A stretch of DNA of 64,000 bases, taken from positions 27,228,759 through 27,292,758 of the forward strand of contig OY783204.1 in the NCBI GenBank assembly GCA_963678705.1, given 5' to 3'. Shown here one piece after another: positions 58,929 to 64,000 of the stretch; the first letter of the stretch is position 1; each line of letters starts with the position of its first letter. Position numbers and translations under genes: made by a program. Origin of the DNA: Panorpa germanica (taxonomy: Eukaryota > Arthropoda > Insecta > Mecoptera > Panorpidae). The notes below the pieces were generated by a model, which was given only the letters and a program-made list of their open reading frames with translations, made no database searches and was not told the origin of the DNA.

Positions 58929-59935
58929 GAATAATGACTTAGCTATGCAAATCGAAACTAACAGAAATAAACAAAGACGTTTTACTTCAATAGTGCGAAA
59001 ACGCGGCATCGTTTCATACAGAAGCATCCTTATAGACAAATTATCAATAATATATATTTGAAATTATTACCAAATTTGTCTTTTTTCTCTTTGCTCAATT
59101 TTCATATGCGATTTACTTGAACCAGTTGCTTTGTTACTTTAATTGTTGTACAATTTTGAATGCTGATATTTCTTGGCTCATAAAATACAGAATTCCAGGT
59201 ATCTCGTACCTCTTCATCCATTCCAAACACCTTTTATAAATATCTTAGTACAAACGTTGAGAGATCCAACTATTACAGTTACTGTTTTGTGGAGGCGTCT
59301 CCTTAACTCTCTCTCTCTTTCTTCGTCTCTCTCTCTCTCTCTTTCTAGACCTAAACTCTAAGCCAACCCGAATCCATAAGTCAGGTCAAGAGTTGGCTCG
59401 GTCTTTGGTCCTGCTCCCAGCTCTGAATGTTAACCCGCAAGGCGTATGTGTAATAAACTCCTAAGGGTAGATATGAGAGAGGGTGGAGAGGGGTGAGGTG
59501 GTTTTAAATGGTTTGGGGTTACACTCCTGTCTACAAGAAATGTTTTACTGTTGGAATACTGTATCAGACCAGACCAGACTGGAGGTGTTATTGCAATCTA
59601 TATATCCTGGAGGCACATTGCACTCGCGATATTGTGAGAGTTATAAAACGAAAGATTTTTTAATTAAAAATTGTTCCAAGAAGAAATTAAAAATGTTTCA
59701 CAAATGATATGTCAGATATTTAGTATTGGAAAATGTAAGAAAGTATTGCTTCGTTCATAAACTAAACCACAATATTTTGCTGCAGTGGATTCTCGGTAAT
59801 ACGAACTAATTGGAACTTGGCGTATTACGTAATACATATTTCGATTCATACTTATTGTATGCATCTTGCTTTTCTAATCCTACACCGTTCTTTTTCAAGA
59901 TAAAAAAAAATAATCTAGTTTTATTTGTGCCAATT
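58929..59935. other. Non-coding stretch with a CT tract
   Basis: A pyrimidine simple repeat lies at 59297-59349. The frames at 59173-59361 and 59483-59707 are chance frames: the first reads through the CT tract and the second has no recognised family. Confidence 0.45.
59297..59349. repeat. CT-rich simple repeat
   Basis: CTCTCTCTCTTTCTTCG followed by an uninterrupted TC run of about 20 bp. Confidence 0.9.
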
Positions 59936-60530
59936 GGCTTGTGTCCTCATTTTTTAGGGGTCGATTTTTCAATTGTTGATTGAAATTGATGTTAATAAAT
60001 GTGTATTGGCGTGTCTATTTTATTAAATATCTAAATGTTGACGGAGATATAGCAATTAAGAGTTTGAATTGTAGTTTTAGCGCTAGAAATGGTCGGCCAT
60101 ATTTGTATGACGTGAAATGCATTTTAACGTCAGTTATTTGTTGAGTACGTCAGTGCTGTGGTAATATTTTGTAGCTGATGGTAGTCGAAATAATCAAGTC
60201 AAGAAATGAAGAATTTTATTGTTTCTTGAAATAGCTGTAAATAATATTTGATATATAAATACATATATCAGGGATTTATGAGCTGTAAGGTTTGGTAACC
60301 TGTAAACTTGTCAGACTTCTGTCAAGAATTGTGACGTCACATGCATTTGGAATGTTGTACAACGTTGAATCCCTTTAATAACTACAGAGACAAAATGACT
60401 TTTTTAATTGTTAATATCTCCTAACATATAAGGAGTCATTAACAAATAATTGAACATTTGAGGTTCTAGTAACCCACTTTATCAATATATAGTACACTTT
60501 TATAGAAATTAAGGCATAGGACACAATCCC
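59936..60530 (+). repeat. Repeated block next to the Harbinger-like ORF, copy 2
   Basis: It matches 32679-33110 from GGCTTGTGTCCTCATTTTTT to AGAAATTAAGGCATAGGACA. After TAGCAATTAAGAG (60050-60062) about 200 bp (60063-60269) have no counterpart in the other copy. There is no Harbinger-like ORF upstream here. Confidence 0.75.
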
Positions 60531-61950
60531 ATTACATAATAATTTTACGCAAATTTTAATTTAGAAGAAATTTAGATGAGTATACTAGACCACAAGGAAA
60601 AACAAATAAGAAAACATCTGATGGACTGCCAACAATTATTTCATAAATACCAGAAGCACACATATGGCTCTTCTCATTGTGTCTAGTTCTCCCGATCCTT
60701 AATTCCCTATAAATCAGGTTAAGTGGACAGTGGTTGCCTAACCAAACCAGCAGACATTTAACAAATCGTACAGATTATCGTTGTATGGGACTCAAACTAC
60801 TTGGCCGAGTTTATTTAGACACACTGACCGATTACTGTTATCAAGAGAGCATAGTGAATAATCGTGTGATCATTGCAAGGAGCATGTGGGTAGTGAGTGG
60901 TGTTCATATACTACTCATTCACCCCCACCACTGGACACTGGTCCTGCTTAGCTCAGAAGTCTGTTAAATCGCTGGAGAATGTTGCCTGGTTGCTAATACC
61001 AGTAGGAAAACATAGAGCTGGTGTCTATTTAAGATAGATTAGCTTTTTTTGACAGATGATAGTGACATTACTAATGTGATAAGCTTCATCTTGTATTAAC
61101 TTTAGAAATGGTGTGTTCATCTTCGCCGTGGTCTTATATACAGGTCGGAAACTCTTAGCTGATAGTATATAGAGTTATCAAAAGTTTAAAATACTTCCAC
61201 TTCTTTTGAGAAAGTCTATAGATCAAAATTATTAAAAATAATATTATTGGCTAATATATTAATAAAATGTAAAATGTATTTTATTAATTAGATGATTATT
61301 AATTAGTAAGTTATAAGTTTTAATGTTATTATTTCTTTAGTTTAGTAAACTGTGCTTTTTACAATTCGATCTATAAATGTAAATCTATGTGAGCGTTATA
61401 CCGTAATTAGAAATACCAGGGTCTAAACATTGTCTTTTGTATCCACTGAATATTTGTGATTTGATAAATAAACTTTTAATTGATAATTTAAATTTTTCTT
61501 TAATTCTATCTGTATTCATTGATTTTGTAAAAAAAATTATGCAAAAACAGGTTAAATTTCGGTAAATAATAAAACGTAAGGTTAAGTAAAAATACTTAAA
61601 GAAATTATGGTTTATATTTAGTGAATATTATGTTAGATTAAAAGAGCACCTTAATGAACTGTTTCCAGATAATTCCTGTATGAGAAGTAGAAAATTAACC
61701 TTGGAATGAGCTTGCGGCAAACTAGCAAGTGTTAATCGTTGCATTGCGTTGTTTCGGATAATATAAAAGGTATCTTACTTGATCTATTCTCCATATAACA
61801 AGAAACACAACTGTAAACTTAAGAACAAATTGATACAAAAAAGAAGGAAAACTGAATCGAAAATAAAAATAGCTATAAACATATAACCCACATGAAAAAT
61901 GGAAGCATTATCAAGCGTGTATATAAGACTGTAATTTTCATAGCGTAAAT
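60531..61950. other. Non-coding stretch
   Basis: The plus frame 60734-60967 has no recognised family. The piece near 61680-61735 (GAGAAGTAGAAAATTAACCT, GAGCTTGCGGCAAACTAGC) resembles 31426-31470 and parts of 23741-23890. Confidence 0.4.
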
Positions 61951-62118
61951 ATACAGGGTGTCCCAATATTCAACGATAAGCGGGCACCAGAGGATGGTCC
62001 TGCCCATGACTACACAAGAAAAAAAGAAAAAAAATTTATCTCATTTTGTTTAGGAATTAGAAAAAAAAAATGAGCACTCTGGTGCCCGCTTATCGTTGAA
62101 TATTGAGACACCCTGTAT
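61951..62118. mobile_element. Near-perfect hairpin MITE with TACAGGGTGT ends
   Basis: Arms of 42 bp, 61951-61992 (ATACAGGGTGTCCCAATATT then CAACGATAAGCGGGCACCAG) and 62077-62118, are inverted copies with a single mismatch. They enclose an 84-bp A-rich centre. Flanking TA on both sides suits a TA target and thus a Tc1/mariner-type mobiliser. The arms being 41/42 identical indicates a young insertion. Lone related ends occur near 28964, 39921, 45995, 57358 and 57649. Confidence 0.85.
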
Positions 62119-62877
62119 ATTTCTTTTCATTAAAATATTATTTACACTTTACCCAACTTTTCTATAATTGAATTATGATTCATGTCACCTAAAAAAAAAT
62201 ATTTATCAAGTAAATAGAAAAACAATGTGAACTATATTCTTGAAAGTACAACTGTGGTTTTCACATATGAATATCAACGATTGTATTCCACATATCTTCA
62301 TCGTATTCGAAACTACGTTCACATTCTAGCAATACCGTGGAGCTATAGAAAGTATACTCGATACAGTTATATTTCCTGTAGCCTGTAGCAATGCAGCCTC
62401 ACTAACCAGTAATCTACGTGTTCTACGAGCTTTTCGCTTTGCTACGTTACGAAATTGCTACGTTTTTTTTTTTTATTAACAGTATCATCACCAAGGGAGA
62501 AGCAACTCTTATGAATCGTCTGCCACATACTCATACTATTACATAACCATAAGTGTGAGAGAGACAACGAGAGATAAATACTTGCTATATTGAATTCTTT
62601 ATTACATTGCAGCGCATATAACACTACGAGTATAACAGGTGTGTTAAAATTATTATCTTAAAAGGGTCAATTTAAATTATTCACGTGTATGAAATACAAT
62701 TCGAGGTAAAAGTAATTTAATTAATGGCAAAATTTGTGCTTCTTTTTCATGTATTACATACTAGTATACCAGGCAAAATTTCTTGTCTAAGATAGCACAA
62801 AATTTAAGACAGTAGTCGTTCCATATAAATGCTGTTTGGAAGAAGTTAAATATGATATTGCTTAAACATTAAAACCT
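62119..62877. other. Non-coding AT-rich stretch
   Basis: No gene recognised. A GC-richer patch lies at 62380-62460. Confidence 0.45.
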
Positions 62878-62932
62878 TTTGTAACTTTTTCTCTGACGTC
62901 ATGTGTCATAAATTGAATTAGTGTGATATTCA
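62878..62932 (-). repeat. ATGACGCATG repeat fragment, inverted
   Basis: TTGTAACTTTTTCTCTGACG then TCATGTGTCATAAATTGAAT is the inverse of the fragments at 13107-13172 and 38198-38250. Confidence 0.6.
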
Positions 62933-63052
62933 TTTCTTTATTATTATTGTCAAATAACAGCGTAACTTTAAGTTACATTTTCTCTTGAATGTTATTTGCT
63001 AATTGGAGCTAATAATTTAATATAGTATTCTTTAATTTATCATTTTTCATTC

Positions 63053-63191
63053 AGTAACATTGGACCTTGTTAGGTTCTTAAAAATCAAAGGTAACAAACA
63101 TGAAATTCTAAATTAAAAAGAAATGTCTACACATATTTCCATATGCTATACAATTTAAATTAAATACAAGATTAAAACAGTGAGTGGGGCA
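63053..63191 (+). mobile_element. Right-end fragment of the CCTCATTCCCACTCACTG MITE
   Basis: AACATTGGACCTTGTTAGGT, then ATACAATTTAAATTAAATAC and AACAGTGAGTGGGGC match the right third of the copies at 18513 and 63289. It lies about 100 bp before a full copy in the same orientation, as a partial tandem. Confidence 0.65.
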
Positions 63192-63288
63192 CCAAATAAA
63201 GTAGAACTGTGACAATAAATGCCTGTTCTGAAAATGTAAAATATACGTTAAAATATTAAATTAAAATGTAATTTAATTATTAAATGAC

Positions 63289-63798
63289 TAAAGCCTCATT
63301 TCCACTCACTGTTTTGATATTTAATTTACTAATATAATTTATTTAATATTGTAATCTAGTTTACAGGTTTTCGCTTAAGCATTCTGTTTGTCATTTGTGT
63401 TTTAATTTAAGCTTACTTAATTAAGTTGGTGCGTATGCATCATTAGTAATATAAAATTTGACAGTTCGACAAAATTGTATGTGAAATAATTAAAATTGCT
63501 ATCTTTAATAATAATTAGTAATAGAAATTGTTTTCTCTTCTATATTTTTCAAAAACTGACATTAAACTTCTTTTAAAAGTAAGTTGGACAGATGGTCACA
63601 TTTTGGAGGTTATAATATAATGTAGTTTTTCTTAATTTAATATTTTTAATTTAAGACATTGGACCTTGTAAGGTTCTAAAAAAACTTAAAAAATAAATTA
63701 AATTAAAAACGGTACTGTGAATGACTATGCGTTTTGCCATATGCTAAACAATTTAAATTAAATACAAAATTAAAGCAGTGAGTGGGAATGATACTTAA
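63289..63798 (+). mobile_element. TTAA-ended MITE with CCTCATTCCCACTCACTG termini, copy 2
   Basis: Left end TAAAGCCTCATTTCCACTCA, right end on the other strand TTAAGTATCATTCCCACTCA. The interior matches 18513-18946 in order (GGTGCGTATGCAT, TTTGACAGTTCGACAAAA, TTTGGAGGTTATAATATAA) with extra sequence near 63480-63530 and 63690-63740, giving 510 bp against 434. No coding frame. Confidence 0.75.
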
Positions 63799-64000
63799 GT
63801 TATAACCTCGAAATTATACCGTTGACTAATAAGTTTTATAATTATTAGAGCACATAATCAACCTATATATATTATAAACTGTCAGTTACTACAGTTTACC
63901 GCCCAAGCAGAGTATATAAATCATAATAATGTATTGTCAGCATATGTGCAATACAGATACAACATTTCGTCGCATTGCTGAACCTGGGCACCAGCTGTCT
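63799..64000. other. Window end, nothing recognised
   Basis: AT-rich sequence; no feature supported. Confidence 0.5.

Noticed and set aside
1-64000. CRISPR arrays, bacterial operons, rRNA, LTR or Polinton-type elements
   Set aside because: Looked for and not seen. The only regularly spaced repeat is the three-unit 13-bp tandem, which has no spacers.

Overview
This is eukaryotic nuclear DNA, roughly 70% A+T by eye, almost entirely non-coding and packed with short DNA transposons. Spliceosomal sites, small exons far apart, insect-type Tc1/mariner, hAT and PIF/Harbinger-like remnants and a sodium-channel-like exon point to an arthropod, most likely an insect with a large, MITE-rich genome. The order or species cannot be fixed from the sequence alone. 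No operons, CRISPR arrays, rRNA genes or intact tRNA genes are visible, and I recognised no LTR, retroviral or Polinton sequence.

Host genes. The best host coding segment is one plus-strand exon (22673-23034, 119 codons) bounded by a good acceptor and donor. Its end resembles the cytoplasmic N-terminus of voltage-gated sodium channels, perhaps the DSC1/NaCP60E type. Its next exon was not found in the 41 kb downstream. Two very small exon candidates on the minus strand (52362-52397 and 16945-17009) have near-consensus splice sites on both sides. If they belong to one gene, it spans at least 35 kb and has the plus-strand exon inside one of its introns. A GC-rich island at 9490-9770 may be a promoter or 5' exon.

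Repeats from left to right. 0-1.5 kb has tRNA-derived SINE-like pieces and a RTE/SINE-like repeat with a 13-bp tandem array. 3.2-3.9 kb is a TTAA-flanked element, with relatives at 41.8 and 58.6 kb. 12.8-13.5 kb holds two inverted copies of a CCCAGTAAAC-ended MITE, with a third at 34.1 kb. 14.2-22.5 kb is dominated by a palindromic MITE carrying GGCGGCGACTCAT (also at 37.1 and 43.3 kb), by two copies of an older repeat that each carry the same 181-bp hAT MITE, and by a TTAA-ended MITE at 18.5 kb that recurs at 63.3 kb. 25.7-26.2 kb is a mariner deletion derivative. 32.5-33.1 kb carries a PIF/Harbinger-like N-terminal ORF and a block repeated at 59.9 kb. 55.7-56.3 kb holds a hAT transposase C-terminus abutting a LINE 3' end. 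61.95-62.12 kb is a near-perfect hairpin MITE.

Almost all the open reading frames over 60 codons in this window lack any family resemblance and look like chance or repeat-internal frames. The functional content is probably two host genes seen through their introns, with a mosaic of mostly dead mobile elements filling the rest.
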